This document shows, piece by piece, positions 18,401 through 30,300 of a stretch of DNA of 59,965 nt. The first letter of the stretch is position 1. Each line of letters begins with the position of its first letter. The stretch is from the NCBI GenBank assembly GCA_000310025.1, contig FN649755.1, positions 67,154 through 127,118 of the forward strand, given 5' to 3'. The translations under genes were made by a program, and so were the position numbers. Source of the DNA: Ectocarpus siliculosus (Eukaryota > Sar > Phaeophyceae > Ectocarpales > Ectocarpaceae). The notes under the pieces are model-generated. The model was not told where the DNA came from. It worked only from the letters and a program-made list of their open reading frames with translations, and did not search any database.

Positions 18401-21400
18401 GCAACGACGACAGCCTAGCGCAATGTGTTTACACACGCTGACGGGGCTGTCGGCAAATGTAGCTGCGACGAGAGCTTACCACAAAATATTAAACACACCT
18501 GCACGCAGGGGACCCAGGAAGTCGTTGCCGCAACAACAGTAGCTTAGCAACTTGCACATGTTGGTCAATGGTCACGTCTACTCGTCCTTGCCCCCCCCCC
18601 CCCCCTGCCCTTGTCTACCGGGTGTACCCATCGCGGCTGCCCAGAGTAGCGGTAGAGACCATGTTTCCGACCGAGCGGTGTATGTATGTTCTCTCCCAGC
18701 CAGCCGGTAACAACGTGAGTGATTGAGCACAGCCTGCGTGCTTTCCTATCCACGATGATGGTGCCGTGACGCGAAGTGTACCGAGTCGTCACGGAGGGCA
18801 TGCTCAATTCCCTCGCACGCTTTCATGTCGGCGACATCGGATCGGTGCCCACAACCGTTACCCTTGCTCGCTGCTCTATGAAGGGAGTCGCTCTTCTACG
18901 TTGCTGCATTTCAAATATTGCCACACTCGCTACTCCGCTAAGCGGCAGTGTTTCTCTTCCACGTTGTTGTTGCTGCTGCCCTGAACCGTTTCCACGCACC
19001 AAACAGCGGGATCATATGGAGCCTGTGTTGGCTTGTAGAAGACATGATGGTGACGGTCTGCTGGGCCGGGAAAAATCTCGAGGACCTGATCAAGACCGTC
19101 AAGTTCGTCGAACTGGCTTCTTCCCACATGCTGGCCCTCACGCACCTCGCCATCTGCGTCAACCTGGCCCTTATTGTCTCGGTAAGATGATTGTGTTCCG
19201 ATCTTTGCTTTGATGCAAGAAACACCCTTCCAGTATGTGTTTCCAACATCTCGTTGCAGCGATTAGGCATCTAATTCGTGTATCCTCCCACCCCGTATGT
19301 GTGCACGAAGCCGGAGAGTGCACTTCAGTTACAGACATGCGTGTAATGATACGTGTATCTTGTCGCTTATCCCGAAGATAGGCCAGCCACTATTCTTATC
19401 TATTTTGGCCATCTTCCACGAACGGGCCGTGAACGTCACCTACCCGGTAACAGCTTGATTTCCCGCACTCGGGGATGAAGGTGATCTTTCACGGAACACC
19501 GTAATAGGTGGAGAGATGGCACCCCCCCCATAGACCGCCTTTCGGAGCTCGATTGCTCCACAACCAAGATTGTATGCACCGTACCGTATACCGTACCGTG
19601 GTATTCCGTAAGAGTCGGAGAGATGGCACCCCCCCTAGACCGACTTTCAAAGTTCGAATGCTCCACAACGAAGGTGGACCCGAACGAGCTCGATACTTGG
19701 ACGGAAAAACGAGGCTTTTTGTTTTGTTCTTTCCAAAACCATCACTTTCGGTGTTGGCTTAGTCTTGGTTGAGGAGCAATCGAGCCTTGAAAGTCGGTCT
19801 ATGGGGGGGGTGCCATCTCTCCGCCTCTTGCGGTACTGCCGAAAACGCAGTCGTTTTGACGCACCCATCCTCTTTGGCGTGGAGTATTCGAGCTTTGAGA
19901 GTTCGTCCCAGGGGTGTGGCACCTCCTTTCGTCACCTCTGGTAGTTGTGGTGCCCGATATCGTTTCGTTTTCTGCCCCCCCCTCGCCAACGGGCGCTTTA
20001 TGCGTGACTGATTTTTCCAAAGGTTTGGCTTCCCCAACAATTGGAAGCCATCGAAAAACTGGGAAGTGAGTAGGGCCCAAACACGTCGGAATATGGGTTC
20101 CAATTTTCTTTACTTTTCTATTTTTTTGCCTTCGAAGCCGGTTTGCAAAGTTCCCTACATGGGGTATAGATTCCGAGACTTTTAGGGAAAACTGGGCCAT
20201 GTAGACAACGCGCCTGACCTGTGCGCCCTTTCTACCCGGTGGCGTATGTCGTCTCCACCAGGGTGCATACCATCAGATAGAGATGTATTGAAGTATGTAC
20301 TAGCCGAGTCCTGCGAGCTACAGTCGTGGTCCCGGTTTACCGGTTCCCTGTATAGCGGGATGGATGCCCTGAATAGTGGTTCCAAAACCTGGTGGCACGG
20401 GTGCGCGTCGGTAGTCCTAACTACTTTATGACTGCCAGTCCGGTTTAGCAGCGATACCCTCAGTAGCCGTCATTCAATTTTTGTGACACTGTGGACCGCT
20501 TCACCGGGGCCACCACCGTACTGTAGACTGTCTCGTCGTGTCCACTACCGAATACGACACAAGATAACACACCCCGTGGTCCGATTTTCAAAGCTCGATT
20601 TCTCCACAGCAGAGAGAGTCACAGCGCCGAAAATGGTGTCATTGACGCCGCCTTGTCGAGAGTTTTCCGAAAACGTATCCTTTCGTTTGTGCATCCTCTT
20701 CGCCGTGGAGTAATCAAGCTTTGAAAGTCGGTCCAGGGTGTGTGTTCTCTTGTGTCGTATACGGTAGTTGTGGTGCGCGCTTCCGTTTTGTTTTCTGTCA
20801 CCCCGCTAACTAACGAACTTTCTTCTTTCTCCCCGTTTGTTTCCGGTCAACGTCTTTCTGCGCACGCCGTGTTTATCATGTGTTATTCACACGCGCAGTC
20901 CCACCGGACGCTCAAGCGTGTCCAGAGCGTCAGCTCGCCGGGACTCCTGACGCTGATGCTGGCCATCTCCATGGGGATGACGGCAGCCACGGTACCCTTA
21001 TGGGAGACCGTGATCGTGGTCGGGACCAGCTTCTGGATCGTCAACTCCGACCAGGTACCTACCGTAGTTACATGACGCAAGACAACAAACCCCCTGGACC
21101 GAGTTTCAAAGCTCGATTTATTTTCAGCAGAAAGAGCCGCAGCGCCGAAAACGGCGGCGTTGGAGCCGTCTGTTCGAGAGCTCGCCGAAAACGTATCGCT
21201 TCGTTTGTGCATCCTCTTGGTCGTGGAGTAACCGAGCTTTGAAAACCGGTTCAGGGGGGGTGTTATCTTGTGTCGTATACGGTACTACTGCACTCCACAA
21301 CGGGAGAAGATGTAATATCATAGTGATGGTACAATCACGGAAATGATCTCGACGAGACTGTACCAAGGTCGAGATTGTCGGCACCGCCCCTCCTTCCGCC

Positions 21401-23874
21401 GTCGAGAAATCGAGTGTTTCTTGTCACATAGACCGTTGGAACAATTGAAAGCACCCCGGCGTAAAACAAAAACTAGTATTCGTAAGCGGAGGTTCTTGAG
21501 TGCAACCGCTTACTGTAAGGTCAAGAAAATTTCGACAGCATCCGTGAGAGGCGTTTGTTTTGCTGCTAGTGCTTCTGTTTTGACGTCCTACAGTAGGCTT
21601 GGCGTTTGGTTGTCTTTCGTCTGTAGGAAGGCCAACTACATGGAGCAATATTTCTTCGACCGTTCCGTATTCCTCGATCAGAAAATGTTTTCGACATAAT
21701 GTGGGAGAGGGCGTCGTTATATTCGAAATCGTTACTATTTTGGTCACGTTTCCTTCTACAGAAAGAAGTGATGTCGACCGCCTAGCGCTCGCCTTGTCTG
21801 CCTTGGCTCCGAGAGAGCGAAGAAAGCATATGCGAGAAAATTGTAGCCATAGACAGAGAGGGAGAAGGCGATAGGGGGACGGGAACGAATCCCGAAGAAG
21901 CCGTCACCCGCGTGCAAACGATGAAAAAAATAAAATAAACGATGCATGCTACCACCAAGGAAGCCTTGCCGGCGATGTTGCCTCAGAACCAAGAATCAAA
22001 TCAACTTACCCACTTCTGATGGCTCTATCCAGCATTTTTGTGACCGCGGACCGATTCTTTGCTGGATTTTGGGATTAGCAACTGACATGGGTTCAATGTT
22101 AAGAGAACAACAACATCAACAAGTCCACCTCCTAAGCAGCCGTGCGCCGTGTGCGGCTTGGCCTAATGGTTCTTGGGAAAATTTGTCGTGTCGTACTGGG
22201 TCTTCGCCGTCTGTCCCGACTCCTTCCTTTCCGTCCTACACCACGCACATTTCCTCCTCCCGCCCCACTTGATTGAAACATGAACCCATGTGTACGCCAC
22301 ACAAATACTTCAGGGGAAGTACGATGCTGTGGTGGTCTCCATCTTCTTCCTCGAGTTCATCGTCGGGCTCTGCATGTTCGTCATCGTGGCGTGGCTCCTG
22401 CTGTTCCGCCTGAAGGAGGTCAAAGAGTGCTGGAGGATCCACGCAAGGATCCGCTACTACCTCTGCCTGACTGTTCTAGGCACGGGCATCAGTCTTAGCA
22501 TCGGAATCTGCAGCACCGTCTTCGTCTTGGGCGGGTTGAAGCAGTGAGTCGATAGGGTCTGACCCGCGAGATCTCCGTAGATCTGTGTCAGTGCCCATTG
22601 AAGCGGTTGCGGTTAGTCGAAAGGGCTGATCTACGTAGATCTGTCTCAACGCCTATCATTGAAGCAGTTTGTCAAAAGGGCTGAGCTTAGATCTGTCTCA
22701 ACGCCCATGGGAGCAGTGGGGCGATAGGGAAGGGCATGACCTACGGGGTCTATTTCGATCACCCGTTCTGAACCTGCCTACCCGTACCTAACCCCTGGGC
22801 CGGTGTACTATATCCTTCCAAAATCATGATATAGACTTCATATTGTTGTTGTTGTAGCCTTGGCTTTGAAAATCGTTTCGATCTTTCTACTCGGAACTTT
22901 CAAATCTCCGTACTGCTCCCACTGACTTGGGCGCCTTCCGATGGTAGGTTAATTTTTCCTCGGTTGTGCTACATATATTGCTTTCGGGAGCACGTATCAA
23001 GACATGAAGGACATGCTCCCCTCGGTCTGAAGTATTATGTACTCTCAATCGTAGCTTGATGCATGCTCCATGAGTCTTGTCCATGGCAGTTGGCGACCCA
23101 CACCGACGTCTTATTCACAATCACGACATTTGTTTTGTTCGGTCTCGCAATAATCGATATCAAAAGCCTTGGTTACTGGTCGTTGTTGTTTTCTTCACAT
23201 GAAAAACCGTTCCGAGCTCTCTACCCAGTACCATCCCCTGCCCGCACTGATCTAACACTTGAGACGATGTCGGGTCCGGTGGTCACAGGCTAACTTACCC
23301 CAAAAAGGTGTACTCAAATAAAAAGTACCCGAAGTAGGCAGGAGAAAAACACGAGTTTTCGCATACACACCACGGAAGGTGTCCGCGTCAGGTGGACCAA
23401 GACGGGAATTTTTGGAACTTTGAAGAAAAAGGCACTGAGCGGAAATCGGAACGATTTTTAGTGTCAAGGGTACACAACAACATCAAGAACAATAACAAAA
23501 CACCACCGACAACAACAATAACGACAACAACAAACAAACAAACAAACAAAACAATCACCCCTGCGCGCCGCGCGTACGTCTCGACCCTTGGCTGCGATTT
23601 CGATGACGATATTTCAAGGACCCGGCTGGCGATCTGGGCCTGGGTCTTCCGATACATTCACATCGCGCTCGATACGTTCGTGCTTTACGGCGTTCTCCGT
23701 GAGAAGGACATGGATGAGCGCGTTGGAAACGCTCGGCCGTCCGACATAAACAGCAACAGCACCGTCGGTGTCCCGCCTCCCTCGACCCTGCACGGTGGAC
23801 ATGTCAAGGACGACCGTGGGTCAGGCGGTCATTACATGGCGACCAATCCTACCTTTACCCCGACCCCTGTCTAG
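15408..23874 (+). CDS. Seven-transmembrane receptor-like protein A (tandem paralogue 1)
   Basis: Five exons: 15408-15583, 19007-19181, 20899-21054, 22314-22543, 23619-23874. Phases 2,0,0,2 agree at every junction, giving 330 residues. Exon 1 carries a short N-terminus and TM1 (PIRILSTLISVTIVSAWCSW). Exon 2 has TM2 and TM3 (IIWSLCWLVEDMMVTVCW; LALTHLAICVNLALIVS). Exon 3 has TM4 (SPGLLTLMLAISMGMTAATV) and a loop ending FWIVNSDQ. Exon 4 has TM5 (SIFFLEFIVGLCMFVIVAW) and TM6 (YYLCLTVLGTGISLSIGICS). Exon 5 has TM7 (RLAIWAWVFRYIHIALDTF) and a hydrophilic Ser/Gly/Pro tail. The 7TM layout resembles a G-protein-coupled receptor, but no DRY or NPxxY signature is evident and ligand and coupling are unknown. 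The paralogue follows at 27317-33709. Introns carry MITEs and a retroposon. Confidence 0.85.
17558..17715 (+). mobile_element. pogo/Tigger-like terminal sequence
   Basis: TA followed by CAGTCGGCGGTCCTC, then CCCTCAATAGCGG and CTCTATAGCGGCACC, is the layout of pogo-type ends (CAGTNG...CCTC..TATAACGG). The right boundary is unclear; CCTCAATATAGAGCGGCAC at 17688-17706 may be a damaged inverted arm. Confidence 0.4.
17739..18051 (-). mobile_element. SINE-like retroposon in intron 1 of 7TM gene A
   Basis: On the minus strand: head GGGTACGGGGGGGG, TGTACTCATAGCCGTGCATG, CCATTGACCTCGCATCCC, GCCGGGACGGAGCACGCC, GGGTTCTCACCGGACCAGG. It then runs to CTGCCTCGAGGGTGCTTGAC. The A-rich tail region seen at 29964 and 40916 is missing. 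Confidence 0.82.
19497..19945. mobile_element. MITE family B cluster (GGAGAGATGGCACCCCCC arms)
   Basis: The best-preserved element is 19612-19835: left CCGTAAGAGTCGGAGAGATG, GCACCCCCCCTAGACCGAC, TTTCAAAG; right CTTTGAAAGTCGGTC..., GGGGTGCCATCTCTCCGCC, TCTTGCGGTA. A partial left arm lies at 19499-19560 and an extra right arm (GGGGTGTGGCACCTCC) at 19910-19945. Arms resemble family A in the GACCGA-TTTTCAAAGCTCGA core. Confidence 0.7.
20321..20523. mobile_element. pogo/Tigger-like MITE
   Basis: Flanked by TA on both sides. Left end CAGTCGTGGTCCCGG; right end CCGGGGCCACCACCGTACTG, whose reverse complement CAGTACGGTGGTGGCCCCGG matches. Inner CCCTGTATAGCGGG / CCCTCAGTAGC boxes are typical of pogo termini. 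203 bp, no coding capacity. Confidence 0.6.
20546..20765. mobile_element. MITE family A, copy 4
   Basis: TACCGAATACGACACAAG, GATAACACACCCCGTGGTCC at the left; GGTCCAGGGTGTGTGTTCTC and TTGTGTCGTATACGG then TA at the right. It starts about 20 bp after the pogo-like MITE, in intron 2 of 7TM gene A. Confidence 0.8.
21060..21284. mobile_element. MITE family A, copy 5, at +6 of intron 3 in 7TM gene A
   Basis: Starts TACCGTAGTTACATGACGC only five bases after the donor GT at 21055. Right end TTATCTTGTGTCGTATACGG then TA. The same position in the paralogue (32240) keeps the first ~23 bp of this element. Confidence 0.82.
22536..22730 (+). repeat. Donor-anchored repeat after 7TM-A exon 4
   Basis: The exon end and donor TTGAAGCA|GTGAGTCGATAG recur as TTGAAGCGGTTGCGGTTAGT (22599), TTGAAGCAGTTTGTCAAAAG (22660) and GAGCAGTGGGGCGATAGG (22710). 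GATCTACGTAGATCTGTCTC-type sequence lies between. Units of about 50-63 bp. Confidence 0.7.
23170..23330 (-). repeat. (CAA)n-tailed interspersed repeat, copy 2
   Basis: Reverse complement carries the GGTAAGTTAGCCTGTGACC, GGTACTGGGTAGAGAGC and GGAACGGTTTTTCATGTGAA blocks shared with 47300-47480, ending in AACAACAACGACC. Lies in intron 4 of 7TM gene A. Confidence 0.65.
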
Positions 23875-24914
23875 ACTTCGGAAGAAGAGGACTAGGGAAA
23901 AAACTTGTGCACTGTGCACTTTTCCTCCCCATACAGAACAAATACGGATACTTGTGTGTAATCTTCCCCGATATATACAACGGAGGGGAATTGGTAATGC
24001 TTTTTGCCTTGTGCATTCACCTGTCAAGCACATTCGTGCGGACTTGTCCAGTCTCGAGTTGTTTGGGTGGTTTGTTACGCCATGCGCCTAGGAGCTGCTG
24101 GGGGCTGGTGGTTGACCCGCAACGTAATCTATGCCGACGGCGGCCGCTCTGTCTTCTGTGTAAGCACGACGTACGTACGTAGAATCTCGTGAGCTTTCTC
24201 GACGTTCCGTTAGGTTGAGTGTTGTACGCGTGTTGTCAGCGAATGAATATGATTAGTGTAGGGGTAGCGACCGCGCTTAAAACCTCTGCCAAGAGTTTTG
24301 CCCGAGGGTGGGGTTGTTACTGTAGCCCTGGGGTCATGCTACGAATCCCCACTACATATGTATGTTTTAGTGTGTGGTGTTCTTAACCGAGGTCACAAAT
24401 GGCGCTCAAGTTCCAAGAATTTGTATGAGTTTTTTCCAGCTATATCAATTTCTCCACTGACTGCCGAGTTCTTTAAGTGCTGGCGTGTCCTGTCTATCTT
24501 GTAAGAACTGCCTTTGTTTGTGATATGTGTATGTGCCGACAACCAGTTTTGTGTGTGTTTGTGCCGTCTCCTGTATTCCGGCCAGTCGTCCCATAGGAAA
24601 GTACAGCCACTAGTCTACAACACCTTTCCACGGAGGATGTGTGAAAAGAACACGGTATTTATGATACATTGACGTGTTGTTACCGAAATTACGACACACA
24701 CACACATGGGTTGTTAGTGGACTTGGCTTCTTCAATTCTCTGCGTAAACATGGTCGGCCGTGCTGGCGTTGCAAGCCAACGAACACCATCAACGGTGCTA
24801 CGTTGGTAATTGTTGACGCATGCCACCTTCTTCCCGTTGGCTTGAAGAACGCCGACAGAAAGCTGTCGCCAGCCCCTCGGCGTAGGTATCCGTTCTCCGT
24901 TCGGAGAATGACTT

Positions 24915-25095
24915 GTTAAGGTTGGGGCTCTCAAGCCGAGAGCTCGGGTGTGGACCGACGTCTTAGGCGTGGCTTGTCTCCTGACAAGCGAGGCGTTCGG
25001 AACGAGGTTCCGGCTCTCAAGCGAGAGTTCGGGTGTCGACCGACTTGGAAGATTAGGCTTGTCTCCAAACAAGCAAGGCGTTGGAACCGGGTTAG
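24915..25095 (+). repeat. Two-unit tandem repeat with internal hairpins
   Basis: GGCTCTCAAGCCGAGAGCTC GGGTGTGGACCGACG ... GGCTTGTCTCCTGACAAGCG is repeated as GGCTCTCAAGCGAGAGTTC GGGTGTCGACCGAC ... GGCTTGTCTCCAAACAAGC. Each unit can form two small hairpins. Confidence 0.6.
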
Positions 25096-25631
25096 TTTAA
25101 GGCCTTAAGGGAGTGCAGTTGGTGTCGACCACCTTCGTAGATTTTGGCGTGCCTTAAACAAGGACACTATATGTGCATCAGGCACGCGGTGAGGGTATCT
25201 GTGTAACGTACGGTGTTTAATCATGCTTTGATAGGGTGCGCACGCGTACACCTGCACACGAAAGGGCGTGTGACTCGATGATATGACGCAGTTTTGGTGT
25301 TGTGGGCAGAACGTTTCTAGGAGGAACGACTATCTCTGAGGCGGCTCCGTTTGGTAGTGTTTGGATAACATGTGGGCGGCCTAGGACACGCAGGCCAGCG
25401 GTACTGCGCACCCCCCCATAAAACGGAGATAGATCGATACTTCGTTTCTTTGTTGGTTGTTTGCCACCAATGTTACGTTTGGCTCGCTTACAGTATTGCC
25501 TCTTTTCTTGGACTTTGCACCCACCCGTCGGTCGCCCCGTCTTGGATCAATTACACTTTGGCACGACGAAGATTGGATGTTGATCCACAACCCGTCGATC
25601 ACTAAGAAGATTTTTTTGCCCTTCACGATGA

Positions 25632-25855
25632 TACCGTAGGTTGCGTAAGATATCCCACCCCCTGGACCGATTTTCGAAGCTCCATTTCTCGGCAAGAGAA
25701 GCAGTGACGGTGCCGAAAATGGCCGCGTTGGAACCGTCCCGTCGAGAGCTTTCGGAAAACGTATCCTTTTGATTTCGGCATCCTCGCGCTCTCGTGGGGG
25801 TAACCGAGCTTTGAAAATTGGTCCGGGGGGTGTGACGTCTTAAACAACCTACGGT
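25632..25855. mobile_element. MITE family A, diverged copy 6
   Basis: TACCGTAGGTTGCGTAAGAT at the left and TTAAACAACCTACGG then TA at the right, with CCCCCTGGACCGATTTTCG and GAAAATTGGTCCGGGGGG arms. The outer ~20 bp differ from other copies while the inner arms are conserved, so it is a subfamily. Confidence 0.72.
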
Positions 25856-26713
25856 ATAGTGACTAAATAGTCCTTTGAAGGTCTCTATAAAGCAGTTGGA
25901 AGCTCCGTTGCCCTCGACCTGGTACGACGCAAAGACTACCGTCACCTGTTCCTACTTCTTTTTTTGTGTATTTTGTAAATTTGTTTCGGGAAGACAGCAG
26001 GCACGGTTGGCGCGTTCTGTATAGACTAAATCATCAGATGTTTCACGCGTAAAGCAAAAAGTAGCGCGTGGTGGAGGTATGAATGCAGCACCCGCGCAAC
26101 CGAAGGGTAAATACTTGCCACCTGATTGCTCTCCCATCAAACTGTGCAGACGGGTCAGCGGGGGAGTCCTTTCACTGTTGTTTCCAAGAGCACAAAATAG
26201 TATGCGTCGATTCGCGTGAATGCACACAGCAGGAATGACTTCTTCTCTTACCGAACAGGCCCATACGTACCAGAAATAAAGCCTCGAATATTCACATCAC
26301 ATGCATTGGTCTGCCCCCCTTCGAGGACTATATCCAACCGAGGTATGTAGAGAGCGATGCGTGCTGTATTCACGCGCGCGCATTTATTCCCCTCGCCGCC
26401 AGCACCCGATTCATACACAGAACGAGCCAACCGTATTGTCCCTTGTGCCGGTCGGTGGGTTTATTTTTTAGTGCGAGGAGGGTTCAAAGCTTCAAAACAC
26501 TCTGTCTGCTGGTGCTTGACAGCCAGATAGAGCCCACCGATATTATTATCTCTCGCAATTCCATTTTTATTGTAGATATCATCACGTACACATTGGAGAC
26601 GATGTATCTATGTTGCAGAGAATCCACCATCCGGCCGGCCCTGTGGTTGAAGGAGGTTGTGATCGACGCCGCAAAAATCCGAAACGCACCCGAGTGACTA
26701 AAACACGCCTCGT

Positions 26714-26775
26714 GGTGCCTGGTGCCTGGTGCCTGGTGCCTGGTGCCTGGTGCCTGGTGCCTGGTGCCTGGTGCC
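26714..26775 (+). repeat. GGTGCCT heptanucleotide array
   Basis: Eight exact GGTGCCT units followed by a partial ninth (GGTGCC). Confidence 0.95.
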
Positions 26776-27316
26776 GAAAATATTAGAGTTGGGCCGCGCG
26801 GCTACCAATGGAATGTTGTCCCTTCGAACATATTTTCAAACCCATGCTCCTGTCTGTGTGATGGAGAGTCTGTGTAGACTGGGGTCTGGGGTAATGAGTC
26901 TCTCCGACGCGTGCGGGTGTAGGTACGTAGCTGTCAGCAGGGGTTTGGTAGCAGCCGTTGAGTAAGGTGGAGTAGAGCGGGGGAATTGGCAGTCCATGTG
27001 GTGCGAACAAAGAGGCGGATCTATGCATATAAAAAAAAAAGATGCAGAATATACTCGTAAAAAGCCGAGATGGATCGGACATTTCAGAGGCGAGCGAGGT
27101 AAGGCACCACACAGCAGGAGAGGGCACAACACACCGACAGCTGGCACCGCACGTACTGCTGTAATAATCAACTAACCGAGCGAGAGACTTGGAAAAGATA
27201 CCCTCAGAGAAGTGTGACCAACACAGTTAGTTCTTCGTGACGAGGAGCGGGGGCATCATCGGCATTGGCAGGGCGAGGACGGGACCGGCCAGCAGAGGGC
27301 AACGGACGACGACAGC

Positions 27317-30300
27317 ATGCCAACCATCCTCTCGTGCGAGACTGGCTTCACGGCGATCGGACTCCAGGAAGGGGAAGACAAGATCACGCCGATACGCGTG
27401 CTTTCGACTCTGGTCTCGGTGAGCGTCGTCAGCGCGTGGTGCAGCTGGACCAAGGTCAAGCGGCTCAGCCTTTTCTTCGCGCACTGGCTCAGGTACGGTG
27501 TGGGTTGATATTGTTCTTGTTTCTTTATGAGAAGGAAAATTGGGAAGTAAATCGTCAGCGGACGCATCTACAGCATGAGCATACCAGGTGGCGTACCAGA
27601 TCGCCTAGTTGCCTAGACGATCTGCTGTTCATTTGGGCGCCGGTAAACACACATGAGAACATGCTAATATATTCTGTCACAGAGACATATCATATCTAAC
27701 CCTGCACCAGCGTCGCGGAACTGTCGCAACCAGTGAGGTAGTACCGGAACCTCTTTTTATCTGCTTGGTTAAAGAGAAACATATTTATTGGCCCGTCTTC
27801 TTGTTGTCTCGCCCCCTGCGGGAGAGAAGGGTTCTGATGAAGGCGAAATCATGTGCGCACGGAATCGCTTCAAAGGTGCGTGTGCGGCTGTAGCAACATG
27901 TGCTCTCCGGCGTACTTGTGTAGTCGTCGAGGTTTGTGTAGGTCAAATATGTTACCCCTCTCTCTCAGCAAGCGGCGCGCAAGGCTTGCGTAACTTCGGG
28001 AACCGGAAATAAATCTGTTCGAACCACCATCATCACCATCCTGCAGCTCTCTGCTGTACGTAGGTGTAACTCCACACCATATCCCTCTCCAACTGGCTCT
28101 CTATCTCCTCCGTACTGCCCACCAACAACACGAGTTCACCGTGGTGACTTGGATTGGGACTCAGACTTTGATGGGAGCAATGGGCTGCCCCGTTCACCCT
28201 CTTGCACCACCCCCGATCGTGGAGTCAGTCCTCTTCGGCACATCAAAGATTCAAAGATTCCAACATAAAGGAGCACGACTGATGGCGGTAAAAATACGTT
28301 GTGGCCTGCTGGAAATCCGCTTCGCCCTGCCCTCGGGACCAAAATATTCGAAGTCTAGGCTGCTGCTGTAGGACAACAAAGTCTAAACTACATCGATTGT
28401 GGTGTGTGTATTAGAATTTAGATGGTCTGGAGAAACCGGCGTTGTCGTGGCGTACTGTTGTACCTTTGTAGATTTCCACCACACGGAGAAAAACGACCAT
28501 CATCATGACGAACGCACCTAACCCGCGCTATTGCAGCGGCATATATGCTTCAAGAGGGGCATATATGCTTCAAGAGCAGAGGTGGAAAATGGTGGGATGG
28601 GGGCTGTACTTGAGTGTGTACAGACGACCGCATGAGGAGGCGTCCAACTTTTCACCCATCACACCAAACGAAACCACACCTATTTTGTACAGTGCTAACG
28701 GTACAGTGCCGGCCCGCACGTAAGAAATACTTACGAAAAACTTGGAGAGTATCAGTCCTTCCCGAGCGTTGAGACAACGGACATAAGCACGTCATGAAAA
28801 CCGTCGTTGCCCCTCTCCCCCGTGAAACTGTTGCACGTGTACCGTAGCACCAATGGTATAACTCTCCCGGGGCAGGTATTAACGTAGGGGAATACCGCAC
28901 CCCCAAAGCACATGAAAGTGCGTGTGCGGCCGCTAAAATGAACTGGACACGGCTTGATCCGAGAATCTGGCCACTCACACGCAACCTCCCACGAACAAAA
29001 AGAGAAAAAAAACAGGGATGTAAGTTTCCCGGTACCGGAAATTTCCGGCAACTAAGTTGAGCGGTCGGAAACTTAAAAAATCGCGGAAACTTTTCCATAT
29101 TTCCGGGGGTCCGCAGCCGGGGTGGGGGGGGTCGTGTTTATATGTATATGTTTGGTTGTTGAAATAGGTGAAAACTTTTGCTCAATGCACACATTTTGAG
29201 ACGTTGAGCTGATAGGGAGATAGGGCTTCCACTCCCTTTCCTGCTCCCTTTTTTTTTGTCATGTCTCTTCTCCTTTTCCTCTGCTTATTTTTTGGTTGTG
29301 CGCAGGAGTATAGGGTATCGAGTATAGAACACAGCCGGATACCTTCCCTACCGAAAATAAGAAATAAACAAATAAAAACAAATGAATCATGGAAGAGAGA
29401 GTACAGCAGAGCAGAATAGTAACTAGTAGGAGGGGAAATGACAGGCAGCAGCAGCACCAGCAGTGACAGCGAATACACGGCACATAGCAACAGCACACAG
29501 CGAGCTGCTTCCTCCTGAAAAAATTCCAAACTATACGTTGTATACCACCCCGGGGATGGGGAATTTTTTGTCCCCGGCAAGAGCGGACATTACCGGTCGG
29601 AAACTCCAAAGTCTGACTTGCGGTAATTTCCGGTCGGAAACTTAAAAAATCGCGGAAACTTACATCCCTGAAAAAAAACGCACCCTTCCACGAAGTGGAT
29701 GGACATTGCACGCCGCCACATAAACACAAGGACGAAGTATTGCGAGGTCTTAAGGACACATCTTGCCGCCACGTGAGCATGTATGTCCAGTCGCACTCGT
29801 TCGTGTACCGTATTTAGGATGCGATTTGATGCATGCGTTGACTTCAGGTACACCTTGGGCGAGGAGGTTGTGTTAATTTTGTCATCGGGGTTGGGTTTTC
29901 GTCGCTTGCGAGCAATGTTGCAAAACGAGCCGATCAAATCGTGAGCTCAGCAACCAGGTTACCCCTTTTTTTTTGCCTCTTTTTTTGTTTTGCGGTAACC
30001 ATGAATGGTGGTCGAGTAGGTTATGTTGTGCGGGGTCGAGAACCCTCACTCCGCGCAAAGGGGATATTCGCACCACGTTGTGTTAAATCGGTCAAGCACC
30101 CTTGAGGCAGTTACACAGTGTTTATAACTGTCTCTGGAAGTAAAAGCACCAGAAAAAAAACTATGTCATACGCAGCTGTCATCCGTACGCAAAGAAGTAA
30201 GCACAAGATGCTGAACACCCTTAGCAGGATGCAGCGCACCCTTCATGCGACTCGCCGAATGCCTCACGGCGCTTCGAGCTTGGCGATGTGAGAGCCTGGT

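Larger units (their letters stand above)
23875..27316. other. Intergenic DNA between the two 7TM genes
   Basis: No supported coding exon. It contains a two-unit ~90-bp tandem repeat with CTCTCAAGC(C)GAGAG hairpins (24915-25095), a diverged family A MITE (25632-25855) and a GGTGCCT heptamer array (26714-26775). The remainder shows only unconserved short ORFs. Confidence 0.6.

Noticed and set aside
18776-19213. 145-codon plus frame overlapping 7TM-A exon 2
   Set aside because: Out of frame with the exon that splices in phase and matches the paralogue.
23509-23555. CAA/CAACAAAC-rich stretch as a retroposon tail
   Set aside because: Not adjacent to the conserved part of the (CAA)n repeat in this copy; more likely independent simple sequence.
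26714-26775. GGTGCCT array as a regulatory or CRISPR-like repeat
   Set aside because: Head-to-tail heptamers without spacers; a simple minisatellite.
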